The position numbers and the translations under genes are program-made. A stretch of 64,000 nt of DNA from Eggerthella sp. YY7918. GTDB taxonomy: Bacteria; Actinomycetota; Coriobacteriia; Coriobacteriales; Eggerthellaceae. Under the pieces are notes generated by a model, which made no database searches, had not been told where the DNA came from, and was given only the letters and a program-made list of their open reading frames with translations. The stretch is from contig NC_015738.1 in assembly GCF_000270285.1 (NCBI RefSeq), positions 806,001-870,000 on the forward strand, given 5' to 3'. This document shows positions 9,189-19,197 of the stretch, in pieces (the first letter of the stretch is position 1; each line of letters begins with the position of its first letter).

Positions 9189-10178
9189 ATGGACAGAAGC
9201 GTACTCAGTGCCATTGTAGCCGATCTGAAAGAGGGCCGCACGCCCATTTTGACAGGGGAGGACTTCCCCTGCTTTACGCCCGAAGCTCTTGAAGGTAACC
9301 GACATGTGAATTCGTCGTATCTCGATGTCGTTTCTGCAAGTCTTACTGCTGCCGATATCCCCACGTTTGAACGCGCTCTGCGCGCTATGGAGGAGGGCGA
9401 CCTTGCGTGGCTCGGTTTCAAGATTGTCTACGATGCGGACGAAGCCGTTCGCAACACCGACAACGAGGTGACGAAAAAGTATGGCGACACCGGGTCGGCT
9501 GACGGACGGCCGCTCGTGTTCTTCTGCAACGATGCGAAGGAGATTGTCGCTTCGCGTGAGCCGAGTCCCCGCGATACCTTCCAAATGAAAGATGTCACGC
9601 GCGGCCCGTCGATGCACAACGAGCAGTTCGAAGGCCTCACCTGGCTCTCCGTGCCGCTGTTCGAGCAGGTGCACGTGTGGTTGCTCGGCGCCTCCGATGC
9701 CGCAAGCGAGGTGGCGGCGCTGGCCGACCATGTGGGTTTCGCTGTGACGGTGGTGGATTACGATCCGGCTTACGTCAACGAAGCACGCTTCCCTTCGGCG
9801 CATCGTATCGTGCTTCCGGGGGGCAACTTCGACGCTCTCGATCAGATGGAATGCAGGCCCGAGGACTACGTGTGTGTGCTCACGCGCGGTCACATGTTTG
9901 ATCCCGAGGGCTGCGTGTGGGCCACAAAACATCGCGCGCACTACGTTGGCATGATGGGATGTGCGGGCAAAAACGACACGGTGCATGATCTTGTGCTGGC
10001 TCGCGGCGCTACCGAAGAAGATTGGCAGCGCGTCAAGCGCCCCATCGGCCTCAAGTTCGGCGCGAAGACACCCGCCGAATTAGCTATCGCCATCGTCGCT
10101 GAACTGGTAGACGTTCGTTACAAACAACGCTACAGTGAAGAAGCCCGCTTAAAGCACGAGCAAAGCCTGGGTAGGTAA
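9189..10178 (+). CDS. XdhC/CoxI-family protein
   Basis: XdhC-family proteins help insert or sulfurate the molybdenum cofactor of xanthine dehydrogenase-type hydroxylases. The 329-residue protein has the N-terminal XdhC/CoxI part and a C-terminal Rossmann part that starts at VWLLGASDAASEVA and continues to VTVVDYDPAYVNEARFP, with the family's GMMGCAGKNDTV and RPIGLKFGAKTPAELAIAIVAE. No molybdenum hydroxylase, molybdenum transporter or Moco synthesis gene lies in the window. It sits between the AEC permease and purH, and follows AAGGCAGG before its ATG. A link to xanthine or hypoxanthine use is plausible from the purine context. Confidence 0.85.
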   Translation: MDRSVLSAIVADLKEGRTPILTGEDFPCFTPEALEGNRHVNSSYLDVVSASLTAADIPTFERALRAMEEGDLAWLGFKIVYDADEAVRNTDNEVTKKYGDTGSADGRPLVFFCNDAKEIVASREPSPRDTFQMKDVTRGPSMHNEQFEGLTWLSVPLFEQVHVWLLGASDAASEVAALADHVGFAVTVVDYDPAYVNEARFPSAHRIVLPGGNFDALDQMECRPEDYVCVLTRGHMFDPEGCVWATKHRAHYVGMMGCAGKNDTVHDLVLARGATEEDWQRVKRPIGLKFGAKTPAELAIAIVAELVDVRYKQRYSEEARLKHEQSLGR

Positions 10179-10210
10179 AGCGGAACAAACAAGAAAGGAT
10201 GTAAGGCCAT

Positions 10211-11785
10211 ATGAGCGATCCGAAAGTCAAGCGTGTGCTCGTATCCGTGACGGACAAGACGAAGGTGGCGGACTTCGCCCGCGCCCTTGTCGAGGAGTTC
10301 GGTGCGGAAATCATCTCTACGGGCGGTACGGCCCGCGTTCTCAAGGAGGCTGGCGTACCGGTTACTCCCATCGATGACGTAACGCAGTTCCCTGAAATGA
10401 TGGACGGGCGTGTGAAAACGCTGCATCCGCGCGTGCATGGTGGTCTTCTGGCCAAGCGCGACAACGCCGACCATATGGCCCAGGCGGCCGAACACGGCAT
10501 TGAAATGATCGACATGGTAGTGGTGAACCTCTACGCATTCGAGAAAACGGTGGAAAGCGGCGCCGACTTCGGCACCTGCATCGAAAACATCGACATCGGC
10601 GGTCCCAGTATGCTGCGCTCCGCTGCGAAGAATTTTGAGAGCGTGGCCGTGGTTACGCGTCCGGAAAGCTATGATGCCATCTTGGCTGAAATGCGCGATA
10701 ACGACGGTGCTACCACGCGCGACACGCGTGCGAAACTGGCCCTCGATGTGTTCCGTACTACGGCAGCCTACGACGGCGCTATTGCCGCATGGATGGGCGC
10801 GCAGCTGGATGACGAAGGCGACGCGAAATTCCCCGAGGCGCGCAACCTTCGCCTGACCAAAGTGCAGGATTTGCGCTATGGCGAGAACCCGCACCAATCC
10901 GCCGCGTTCTATCGTCGTGACGATTACGTAAATGCCGAGCATTCGCTGGCGCACGCGCATCAGCACCAGGGCAAGGAGCTTTCGTACAACAACTACCTCG
11001 ACCTCGATGCCGCCTGGACGGCCGTGCGCGAGTTCGACAAGCCAGCCTGTGTCATCGTGAAGCATCTCACGCCCTGCGGCGTGTGTCAGGATGACGACCT
11101 CGTGGCCGCCTATCAGCGTGCTCATGCGTGCGACCCGGTGAGCGCCTACGGCGGAGTCATGGCGTTCAACCGTCCGGTGACCAGCGATGTGGTAGTGGCT
11201 ATCTTCGACAACAAGCAGTTTGTGGAAGCCATCATTGCGCCCGAGTTCGCCGGCGACGCGCTTGACATGTATTCTGCCAAGAAGAACGCACGCCTGCTGT
11301 CCACCGGCGGTGTGAACCCGGCCGGCGGGGAAGTGGAGTACCGCTCCGTCGAAGGCGGCCTGCTAGCCCAAGATTCCGACGCGGTGCTGGAAGACCCCGC
11401 GACGTTCACGGTGGCATCCAAGCGCCAGCCCACGCCCGAGGAAATGGAGCAGCTGGTGTTTGCTTGGAAGGCTTGTAAGTCGGTCAAGTCGAACGCCATT
11501 CTTATCGCCAAGGATTTTGCAACGGTAGGCGTAGGCGGAGGTCAGCCCAACCGCGTCAATTCGGCGCGCATTGCGGTGGAGCAGGCAGGCGAGAAAGCTC
11601 AGGGTGCTGTGGCGGCATCGGATGCGTTCTTCCCATTCCGTGACGGTTTCGACACGCTGGCCGAGGCGGGTATCACGGCAGTTATCGAGCCAGGCGGTTC
11701 CATCCGCGACGAAGAGGTTATCGCCGCCGCCGATGAACAAGGTGTGGCACTGGTATTCACGGGTCATCGCCATTTCAGGCACTAA
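10211..11785 (+). CDS. purH: Bifunctional AICAR transformylase / IMP cyclohydrolase
   Basis: PurH carries out the last two steps of IMP synthesis. The protein has 524 residues, as expected. The N-terminal cyclohydrolase part (about 1-195) shows [44 protein letters not shown] and [16 protein letters not shown]. The C-terminal transformylase part has [30 protein letters not shown], the catalytic Lys-His pair in [11 protein letters not shown], and [27 protein letters not shown] precedes the ATG. It closes the purM-purN block and a strong hairpin follows. Confidence 0.97.
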   Translation: MSDPKVKRVLVSVTDKTKVADFARALVEEFGAEIISTGGTARVLKEAGVPVTPIDDVTQFPEMMDGRVKTLHPRVHGGLLAKRDNADHMAQAAEHGIEMIDMVVVNLYAFEKTVESGADFGTCIENIDIGGPSMLRSAAKNFESVAVVTRPESYDAILAEMRDNDGATTRDTRAKLALDVFRTTAAYDGAIAAWMGAQLDDEGDAKFPEARNLRLTKVQDLRYGENPHQSAAFYRRDDYVNAEHSLAHAHQHQGKELSYNNYLDLDAAWTAVREFDKPACVIVKHLTPCGVCQDDDLVAAYQRAHACDPVSAYGGVMAFNRPVTSDVVVAIFDNKQFVEAIIAPEFAGDALDMYSAKKNARLLSTGGVNPAGGEVEYRSVEGGLLAQDSDAVLEDPATFTVASKRQPTPEEMEQLVFAWKACKSVKSNAILIAKDFATVGVGGGQPNRVNSARIAVEQAGEKAQGAVAASDAFFPFRDGFDTLAEAGITAVIEPGGSIRDEEVIAAADEQGVALVFTGHRHFRH

Positions 11786-11801
11786 ACAAACGCGACAATA
11801 A

Positions 11802-11838
11802 GAAGGTTCCTATGAGTTTTAGAGTCATAGGAACCTTC
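11802..11838. terminator. Long perfect hairpin after purH without U-tract
   Basis: GAAGGTTCCTATGA and its exact complement form a 14-bp stem with a 9-nt loop, beginning 17 bp after the purH stop. No T-run follows on the plus strand. It fits the U-less terminators described in Actinobacteria or an mRNA-stabilising end. The rest of 11786-12024 shows a possible -10 (TATACT at 11845) and no gene. Confidence 0.5.
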
Positions 11839-12024
11839 AACTGGTATACTTACGCTTTCGATTTGGAACCTGGGAAACGGGTTGCAAACAGTGGGCTGAA
11901 AAGGGTGCGGAATTGGCCATGCGGCCCACAGAGGGGGTATACTGCCTTTTGGCGAGGATGAGTATATGGTTAACCCTCTCTTCTTTGCGTTAAATTCCTC
12001 GTCCGTGAAGGAGGATGTTTCGCC

Positions 12025-13173
12025 ATGATAGTGCTCGATGAGCCCTATGTGTCCGAGCCGCTGGTGGCGTGGCTTGAGTCCTCGCACCATCCGGTGCTCG
12101 ATAACGCGATGGCTCGTTCGATAGCCGCCGATCGGTCGTTGAATCTCGTTTCGGCTGACGAGGCAAAAAGCCGCATTGACGGGGGAGAGCGCGTTTATAC
12201 AAACTCGGAAAACGCGTTGTCGTGGATTGTCGATAACGTGCAAAACGAAAGTCTTGTGCGCGGCATCTCGCTTTTCAAGGATAAGGCCGCCATGCGCGAA
12301 GCGTTGTCCGCGCTCGATCCGGATCTGTTCTTTAAAACGTGTTCAATCGATGAGCTGCTCGAACTTGATTTTGATCAGCTTGAACTTCCATTTGTGCTCA
12401 AGCCGTCGGTTGGGTTCTGCAGCGTGGGCGTATATGCCATTCAGAATCGCGAGGACTGGGAACATGCCCTTGCGGATATCGCCCAGAATGCCGCCTCATG
12501 GCGCAACCTGTATCCTGAAAGCGTCATCGGCTCTGGTTCCTTCATTTTTGAAGGCTACATCGGCGGCACCGAGTATGCGCTCGATGCGTTTTTCGACGAG
12601 GAAGGCTCGGCGCACATTCTGAACGTATTCCGTCACGACTTTGCATCGGCTGACGACACAAGCGATCGTTTGTATATCACCAGTCCCTCTATCATTCGAG
12701 AGACATTGGCGATGTTTACGTCGTGGCTCGATAGCGTCAACGCGATTGTGGGGGCTCGTAACTTCCCGGTGCATGTGGAGGTGCGCGTTTCGGGAGGGCA
12801 TGTATGTCCTATCGAATTTAACCCGCTCCGCTTTGCGGGCTTGGGCGGTACGGATTTGAGTCTGCATGCCTACGGCTATCGCACCTATGAGGCGTTTTTG
12901 ACCAATGAACTGCCCGATTTTGAAGCGGCGTTTGAAGGCAAGGAAGACAAGGTGTACTCCATGTCGCTTCTGAACCCGCCTGCTGAAGCATCGGGCGACG
13001 AGCAATTCGATTATGAAGCGCTTCAAAGCAGGTTTTCTCACGTGCTTGATATGCGCCCGTTCGATGTGCGTCGTGTGGGTAACTACGGGTTCCTTTTCCT
13101 GGAAACCGATGCGGAAACGGCTGATGAGTTGGCGTATATTCAAAATACGGACCTCAAGGAGTTCCTTCGCTAA
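12025..13173 (+). CDS. ATP-grasp domain protein of unknown substrate
   Basis: ATP-grasp enzymes join a carboxylate to an amine or thiol through an acyl phosphate. The 382-residue protein shows features of the fold: LPFVLKPSVGFCSVGVYAI (nucleotide-binding Lys and glycine-rich loop) near residue 118, the acidic EGYIGGTEYALDAFF segment, and VHVEVRVSGGHVCPIEFNPLRFAG with the metal-binding Glu and Asn. The substrate domain is not recognisable. It precedes an LPG-synthase-like membrane protein by 30 bp, so the pair may make and move a lipid or peptide conjugate; this is inference. The start at 12025 follows GAAGGAGGATG at good distance. Confidence 0.8.
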   Translation: MIVLDEPYVSEPLVAWLESSHHPVLDNAMARSIAADRSLNLVSADEAKSRIDGGERVYTNSENALSWIVDNVQNESLVRGISLFKDKAAMREALSALDPDLFFKTCSIDELLELDFDQLELPFVLKPSVGFCSVGVYAIQNREDWEHALADIAQNAASWRNLYPESVIGSGSFIFEGYIGGTEYALDAFFDEEGSAHILNVFRHDFASADDTSDRLYITSPSIIRETLAMFTSWLDSVNAIVGARNFPVHVEVRVSGGHVCPIEFNPLRFAGLGGTDLSLHAYGYRTYEAFLTNELPDFEAAFEGKEDKVYSMSLLNPPAEASGDEQFDYEALQSRFSHVLDMRPFDVRRVGNYGFLFLETDAETADELAYIQNTDLKEFLR

Positions 13174-13203
13174 AGCGAAGGACGTGCCGGGTAAGGGAGG
13201 GTC

Positions 13204-14241
13204 GTGAAACTAAGCGTACGCAATCTGCTTATCGGTCTGGTCATCGTCATCGTGTTGGCTGTGGTTCTGCTGCGCGGCGATCAGCTGGTTGAGCTTGCTG
13301 AGACCATCAAGAAGGGCGCAATCATTCCCCTTATTGCGGCGCTGCTTACTCAGCTGGGCAAGTACTTTGCGCAGAGCTTCGCGTACTCGTTCGCGTTTGA
13401 GGCGGTCGATGAGCACATGAGCCCGCGCTCGACGTTACCGCTGGTGTTCGGTACGTTCTTTATGAATACCATCGCCCCGTCGCTCAACTTGGCGGGTACG
13501 ACTCTTGTGGTTGACGACGCGCGTCGCCGGGGGATCGCGCCTGGCAAGGCCACGTCGGCGGCGTTGCTTATGCAGATCACCGTGGATACGGGTTTCGCCG
13601 CCATCATGCTCCTTGCGTTTTCCATCCTTGCGGCAACGGTGGGGCTGTCCCCGCTGTGGTTCTTGCTGGGGCTTGTCGTTATCGCCTTGGTGAGCTGCAT
13701 GGTGCTTATTCTGGTGCTGGGTCGCAAGCGTCCTGCGCTCGTGCTGCGCATGCTGCGCCCCGTAGAGCGGCTGGTCGATCGCATTCGCGCCCGCTTTAAG
13801 AAACCGCCGCTTGATTCATGGGTTGAAAAGACGGTTGCCTCGTTTTCCGACGCGGCGGGCCTTATTGCTCACAATCCAAAGACCACCGCCAAGACCTTCG
13901 GCTGCTCTCTTGTAGCCAGCACCTGTGAGCTGGCCTGCTTTGCGTTGGTCGGTCTTGGGTTTGGCGTGACAAGTCCCGAAGCGCTTATCTGCGGCTATGT
14001 TGTTGCAACGCTGTTCGCCATGATTTCGATTACCCCGCAAGGTGTGGGCGTGGTGGAAGCGGCGGTCGTGGTGGCGTTCACTTCGTTTGGGGTGTCGGGC
14101 GCGGCGGGTCTTTCTATCGCGCTTGTGTATCGCGGCATTGTGTTTTGGATGCCGTTTCTCATCGGGGCAATTCTCATTCAAACGACCAAGACGTTTCGCC
14201 ACGATGCAAAGCGCACGGTGCGAAAGGGATCGCGCAAGTGA
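13204..14241 (+). CDS. Lysylphosphatidylglycerol synthase-like membrane protein (flippase-like domain)
   Basis: A 345-residue polytopic membrane protein starting at GTG after GGGAGGG. About eight hydrophobic helices are visible, with the LPG-synthase transmembrane-domain motifs GTFFMNTIAPSLNLAG near residue 80 and ITPQGVGVVEAAVV near residue 275. This domain flips lipids in MprF, and stand-alone versions are widespread. There is no lysyl-transferase domain, so the protein does not itself modify phosphatidylglycerol. It lies 30 bp after the ATP-grasp gene and probably shares its transcript. The C-terminus is short and strongly basic. Confidence 0.82.
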   Translation: MKLSVRNLLIGLVIVIVLAVVLLRGDQLVELAETIKKGAIIPLIAALLTQLGKYFAQSFAYSFAFEAVDEHMSPRSTLPLVFGTFFMNTIAPSLNLAGTTLVVDDARRRGIAPGKATSAALLMQITVDTGFAAIMLLAFSILAATVGLSPLWFLLGLVVIALVSCMVLILVLGRKRPALVLRMLRPVERLVDRIRARFKKPPLDSWVEKTVASFSDAAGLIAHNPKTTAKTFGCSLVASTCELACFALVGLGFGVTSPEALICGYVVATLFAMISITPQGVGVVEAAVVVAFTSFGVSGAAGLSIALVYRGIVFWMPFLIGAILIQTTKTFRHDAKRTVRKGSRK

Positions 14242-14392
14242 TATGAGGCGCACGTAAGTACGGTCCCCTTCAAAAAACTCTCACTATTCGACTCGAGAAA
14301 GATATATGGCACGCCTTCGGCTACAATAGGGTGCTGCAGTAAGAGACATTCGCACAAGCATGTTCAAGAGAACGTTTTCGGACAGGAGTTCT

Positions 14393-15865
14393 ATGAAACT
14401 GAAAAATACAAAGTGGGCTTTTGTTTCGCTTTCACTCGCTTGTGCCTTAGCGTTTGTTGGCTGTTCGAACGGCGACGCCACGTCTTCGAAAACGCAATCT
14501 GTTCTCAGCCCTTCCGACCCTGTACAGATTGAGCTTTGGACCTACTACAACGGCGCTCAGCAGCAGGCTTTCGAGGAGTTGGTGAAGGAGTTCAACGAAA
14601 GTCGCGGCAAAGAGCTTGGTGTGGTGGTGAGCGGGTCGAGCCGTGGTGGCGTAAACGAACTTGCAGCCGCGGTAACGGATTCAGCTCAGGAGCTTGTAGG
14701 TTCCGAGGCTATGCCCGACGCCTTCCTTTCGTATGCCAATACCGCTCTTGTTGTTGACGGGTTTGGCAAGGTGGCCGATCTTTCGGGGTATCTGTCCGAC
14801 GAGGAAAAAGCTCGCTACGTTGAAGAGTTTCTTGAAGAGGGCGACATCGACGGAAACGGTTCGCTTAAGGTGTTTCCCGTCGCCAAATCAACCGAGACTC
14901 TTCAGATCAATATGACTGACTGGCAGGCGTTTGCCGATGCGACCAACTCGTCGCTCGACGAGCTTTCGACGATTGAAGGAATTACGACCGTTGCGCAGCG
15001 CTACTACGAATGGACGGATGCGAAAACCCCTAACGTGGTGGGTGACGGCAAGCCCTTCTTTGGACGCGATGCGATGGCGAACTACCTGATTACCGGTTCG
15101 AAGCAGCTCGGCCACGAGATATTCAATCTTAAGGATGGCACCTGCACGTTTGATCTTGACCGCGATACGCTCAAGGCGCTTTGGGATAACTACTATGTGC
15201 CGATGGTGCAAGGCTGGTTCTCTGCCGAAGGCAAGTTCCGCTCCGATGCTGTTAAGACGGGCGGTCTTGTGTGCTACGTGGGGTCATCGTCATCGGTCGT
15301 CTATTTCCCCAAGACGGTAACGGTGGACGACGCGGTGTCCTATCCTATTGAATTTGGAGCGCTGGCGGCACCGACGTTTAAGGAAGGCGAACCCTGCGCT
15401 GCTCAGCAAGGTGCTGGCTTTGTGGTAACCAAGTCGGATGAGAAAAAAGAAACAGCGAGCGTTGAATTTTTGAAGTGGTTCACGGATAAAGCTCAGAACA
15501 CTGACTTTTCTATTCTTGCTGGGTATGTGCCCGTAACAAAAGATGCTCTTTCGTATGAAAACCTTTCTGCAGCTGCTGAGGAGCAAGGTGAAGCTGCTGA
15601 AAACTACCTGATCAACCTTCCGGCAACGCTTGAAACGATCGAAGCTGGCGTGTATGCGGCCAAGCCTTTCGAGCATGGAGTAGAGGCGCGTGCCGTATTG
15701 GAGAGCGCTCTTTCCGATAAGGCGATTGCCGACCGGGCGGATGTGGTGGCAGCCATAGAATCGGGGGCGACGCCCGATCAAGCTGTTGCTCCCTACCTTG
15801 AAGAAGCCGTGTTCGACGCATGGTTTAGCGATCTTTCCGCCCAACTTGAGGCGACCAATGCGTAA
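14393..15865 (+). CDS. Extracellular solute-binding lipoprotein
   Basis: A 490-residue lipoprotein resembling the sugar-type (family 1) binding proteins of ABC importers. The start at 14393 follows GACAGGAG. A signal peptide of 23 residues ends in the lipobox FVGC with C24 as the lipidated cysteine. The mature part begins with a Ser/Thr linker and then IELWTYYNGAQQQAFEELV, the typical first strand and helix of this fold. It has no permease or ATPase gene next to it; instead a membrane GGDEF-EAL protein follows after 45 bp. That arrangement suggests ligand sensing rather than, or in addition to, uptake. Confidence 0.85.
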   Translation: MKLKNTKWAFVSLSLACALAFVGCSNGDATSSKTQSVLSPSDPVQIELWTYYNGAQQQAFEELVKEFNESRGKELGVVVSGSSRGGVNELAAAVTDSAQELVGSEAMPDAFLSYANTALVVDGFGKVADLSGYLSDEEKARYVEEFLEEGDIDGNGSLKVFPVAKSTETLQINMTDWQAFADATNSSLDELSTIEGITTVAQRYYEWTDAKTPNVVGDGKPFFGRDAMANYLITGSKQLGHEIFNLKDGTCTFDLDRDTLKALWDNYYVPMVQGWFSAEGKFRSDAVKTGGLVCYVGSSSSVVYFPKTVTVDDAVSYPIEFGALAAPTFKEGEPCAAQQGAGFVVTKSDEKKETASVEFLKWFTDKAQNTDFSILAGYVPVTKDALSYENLSAAAEEQGEAAENYLINLPATLETIEAGVYAAKPFEHGVEARAVLESALSDKAIADRADVVAAIESGATPDQAVAPYLEEAVFDAWFSDLSAQLEATNA

Positions 15866-15910
15866 CATAGCCTTTTCGTAACGAGAAGGAAGGGTAGGGA
15901 CAGCAACCGG

Positions 15911-18900
15911 ATGAGCAGATATGCAAGGCGAGCAAAAGGGGCGCGACGAGGGTTAACCTTCAAGGTGCTTGTCGTCGTGCCTTTTTGCATCGCCCTTGCT
16001 ATTCAGGGGATTGCTTGCGTCGTTGCGCTGAATAGAAGCGCCGTTCTCGAACAGATGGAGGCCGACGCCTACGATCTGTTTTCAGAGCGCGTTGAGAGTC
16101 GTGCGGGATACCTTGAGAACGACATGATGTTTCAGTGGTCAAGCTTCGACTCGGTTGTGGATCAGGTGGATGCACACATCGTCGAACAGCTGAACGCGCG
16201 CTCCCTTACGGCAAGCGATTTGCAAACCGGCAGCGAGGCTGCGCTGGCCTGTGTTGAAGCGGTGTCGGGCGACGTGCTGTCTTTGGTGCAGCGTTTGGAC
16301 GTGGATGGGGCATTCGTCGTACTTGCCAACGGCGATACCTCGCATGGCGAGGATGGCCATACCGCCCTGTACGTTCGGGATTCCAATCCAACTCTTGTTG
16401 CGGAAAACGATGCCGATCTTATGCTGGCGGCATGTCCTATCAGCGTCGGTCGGAATCTGGGGCTTGCGCTTGACAGCCAGTGGTCGGCAACCTTTTCGCT
16501 TGCTGCAGAAGGCCAGGCGCAAAGTGCGTTTTACTACGAGCCCGTGCGGGCAGCAGAGAACTACCCGGATGCGGTGGTGACCGATCTGGGCTATTGGGGG
16601 CACCCGGTAGATCTTGGTTGGGCTGGTACGCCGTCGATTACGTACAGCATGCCGCTCAGGGATGCTCAAGGCGGCGTCGTGGGCGTATTGGGCGTGGAGG
16701 TACAAATCAACCGCGTGATGGCGCTGTTTCCCTACACCGACCTCAGCGATGAAGGCGATGGCTCGTATATACTTGCCGCCACCGGCGAGGAAGGCGGGTT
16801 CGCTCGCGATGGCGGCGTTGAACCCTTGGCCGGGGTCGAGCGTTCTTATACGGTTTTAGCTTCTTCCGGTGCGACGCAGAGTTTATATATAGAAGGAGGA
16901 GAGTTTTCTGCTGCGCTGGACGAGAGCGGTCGCATGACCATCGAGAAGGCGGCGGACTCTTCGGCGAGAAGTCGTGCGGTTGCAAGTGCGGTTGAGCTTA
17001 CGCTTTACGACAGCACATCGCCTTTTGCGTCCGAGCACTGGGCGCTTGTGGGGCTTGAAAGCGAGGCAGACCTTTTTGTTGCAACCCGTTCGCTGTCGCA
17101 AAATCTCCTCGTGACGTTTATCATCTCGCTTGCGATAGGCCTGATCGTTGCCGTGATTACCGCATGGTTGTCTTCGTCTCGCTTGCGTCAGCTTATGGGG
17201 GAGGTTCGTGCGGCACGACCCGAACAGCCCATTTCGTTTACGCCCACGGGCATTGTGGAGGTCGATGAGCTTTCCGAATCCATTGAAGCGCTTGGCGCGG
17301 AGGTCGCGTCGTCGGCATCCCGTCTTTCGCAAATCTTGCGCTTGTCTGACCACAATGTGGGGGCATTCGAATTCAATACCGATGCCCAAACCGTTACGTG
17401 CACCGATGGATTTTTCGATACGCTCTCGTCGCTTGGGTTGCCGAAGTCCGTTGATTTTGGTGTGAAGAGCCTGGTCAATGCAACCTTGTCTGTTGATGAA
17501 TTCGAGCAGATGATGCGGCTGTACGAACCTTACCTCACCAAAGAGGACGAAGGGCGCTATCTCATACACGGGCCGCTTCGCGCCACTTGGGTGCGTTTGG
17601 TTATCTTTGTCGATGAGGGAGATCGTCGTACCTACGGCCTTGTGGAAGATGTTACGCATGAAATTCAAACGCGCCAGCGCATCGAGCACGAACGCGACCA
17701 CGATATTTTGACAGGGCTTTTGAACCGTCGCGCATTCGAGCAGACGGTGACGCAGCGTTTGAGCGATAATCCTCCCGGATTTGCCGCGATGCTCATGCTT
17801 GATCTGGATAATTTGAAGTTCGTCAACGACACGTATGGCCACGATTGGGGCGATCACTACATCAAGATGGCCGCCCGCGTGATGGCCACTTCGTTTAAGG
17901 ATTCAGGCTTGTGTTCGCGAATTTCAGGCGATGAGTTCCTTGCCTTTGTTGACGGGTGCGCCAATCGCGCAGAGGCTGAAAAGCTGTTCGAGAAGTTCGT
18001 TCGTGCGCTTGATGCCAGCGTGCTTAAGCCTCCAGATGGCAAGTTGCTTAAAGTGCGGGCATCCACCGGCGTGGCCTATTACCCCGATGATGCCACCGAC
18101 TTCCCCCACCTGCGCGAATATGCCGACTTCGCCATGTATCTGGCCAAGAATAGTCGCAAGGGCGAACTGGTTGCTTTCGATAGGGAAATCTACGATCAGA
18201 AATCTTTCATGCTCAATGGCAAAGAAGAGCTGAATCGCCTCTTTGACGAAGAGCTTGTCGATTTCTACTTCCAGCCCATTGTGGATGTGGATGCCGGTGA
18301 GGTGGTGGCGTATGAAGCGCTTATGCGTCCCTGTATCGACACCATAGCCGCGCCCGATATTTTGCTGGCGCTCGCACGTTCGCAATCGAAGCTGTACCTC
18401 GTTGAGCGCCTGACCTTCTTTGGCGCGCTTGAAGCGTATGCCCAATGCGAAGGGGTGCCGGGCGCTACGCTTTTCGTGAACAGTATTGCCACGCAGCGGC
18501 TGTCGGCCGACGACGAAGTTGCTCTTGAAGAGCGATTCCCCGACTTGCTCTCGCGCATGGTTATCGAGATTACCGAAAACGATTACAGTCGTGAGATGGC
18601 TGTGTACAAAGAAGCGCTCGCTCATCGTTTTGGCGCACGCCTGGCCATTGACGATTTTGGAAGCGGTTACAACGGGGAAACGTCGCTTTTGGACTACCGG
18701 GTGGACTACGTGAAGCTTGATATGGGCATTGTGCGGGGCATCGATACGACAAAAGATCATCAGGATATTGCAAAGAACCTGATCAACTATGCCCATGATC
18801 GCGGTATTCGCGTAATTGCGGAGGGTGTGGAGACTGAAGCGGAATTGCGCGAATTGGTTGTGTTGGGCGTTGACTATCTGCAGGGTTTTCTGATCGCGCG

Positions 18901-18973
18901 TCCGGAACCTAAGCCCCGCGACATCCCCGAGGATGTGAAGCAGCTCATTCGCTCCCTGTCCGACAAGCGCTGA
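15911..18973 (+). CDS. Membrane-bound GGDEF-EAL protein with extracytoplasmic sensor domain
   Basis: A 1020-residue protein predicted to make and/or degrade cyclic di-GMP. Order: cytoplasmic basic start, membrane helix about 18-40, extracytoplasmic domain about 41-395 that looks like a double Cache-type sensor, second helix about 396-420, a PAS-like linker about 470-590, GGDEF domain with SGDEF at 672-676, and EAL domain with EAL at 802-804. The EAL domain keeps EITENDYS, AIDDFGSGYN, AEGVE and QGF, so it may be catalytic. The SGDEF variant is compatible with activity, but the upstream RxxD inhibitory site is absent. The binding-protein gene just upstream may present its ligand to the sensor domain. 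Confidence 0.9.
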   Translation: MSRYARRAKGARRGLTFKVLVVVPFCIALAIQGIACVVALNRSAVLEQMEADAYDLFSERVESRAGYLENDMMFQWSSFDSVVDQVDAHIVEQLNARSLTASDLQTGSEAALACVEAVSGDVLSLVQRLDVDGAFVVLANGDTSHGEDGHTALYVRDSNPTLVAENDADLMLAACPISVGRNLGLALDSQWSATFSLAAEGQAQSAFYYEPVRAAENYPDAVVTDLGYWGHPVDLGWAGTPSITYSMPLRDAQGGVVGVLGVEVQINRVMALFPYTDLSDEGDGSYILAATGEEGGFARDGGVEPLAGVERSYTVLASSGATQSLYIEGGEFSAALDESGRMTIEKAADSSARSRAVASAVELTLYDSTSPFASEHWALVGLESEADLFVATRSLSQNLLVTFIISLAIGLIVAVITAWLSSSRLRQLMGEVRAARPEQPISFTPTGIVEVDELSESIEALGAEVASSASRLSQILRLSDHNVGAFEFNTDAQTVTCTDGFFDTLSSLGLPKSVDFGVKSLVNATLSVDEFEQMMRLYEPYLTKEDEGRYLIHGPLRATWVRLVIFVDEGDRRTYGLVEDVTHEIQTRQRIEHERDHDILTGLLNRRAFEQTVTQRLSDNPPGFAAMLMLDLDNLKFVNDTYGHDWGDHYIKMAARVMATSFKDSGLCSRISGDEFLAFVDGCANRAEAEKLFEKFVRALDASVLKPPDGKLLKVRASTGVAYYPDDATDFPHLREYADFAMYLAKNSRKGELVAFDREIYDQKSFMLNGKEELNRLFDEELVDFYFQPIVDVDAGEVVAYEALMRPCIDTIAAPDILLALARSQSKLYLVERLTFFGALEAYAQCEGVPGATLFVNSIATQRLSADDEVALEERFPDLLSRMVIEITENDYSREMAVYKEALAHRFGARLAIDDFGSGYNGETSLLDYRVDYVKLDMGIVRGIDTTKDHQDIAKNLINYAHDRGIRVIAEGVETEAELRELVVLGVDYLQGFLIARPEPKPRDIPEDVKQLIRSLSDKR

Positions 18974-19197
18974 GAGATAGCGCTTGCAAGGCGATGGTGC
19001 GGGTTGAGGGCGGTTGCCAACGGTGTCTCCCAGTCTCATGTTCACGTCTGCCTACGCAAGTTGTAACGCGAATCAAAGCAGAACCTCAGCGCGCATTTCT
19101 AGGACTCACGAACGAGATTGTCCAATGATGCGGCAGGCTGTAGTGGATATACTTACATATGAGTAACGAGCATTTAGAATTCAATCTGGAGGATAGC
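18974..19197. other. Intergenic region before the thioesterase gene
   Basis: About 220 bp with no coding frame I can support. It holds a possible -10 (TATACT at 19148) but no matching -35 and no clear terminator hairpin for the GGDEF-EAL gene. Confidence 0.4.
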
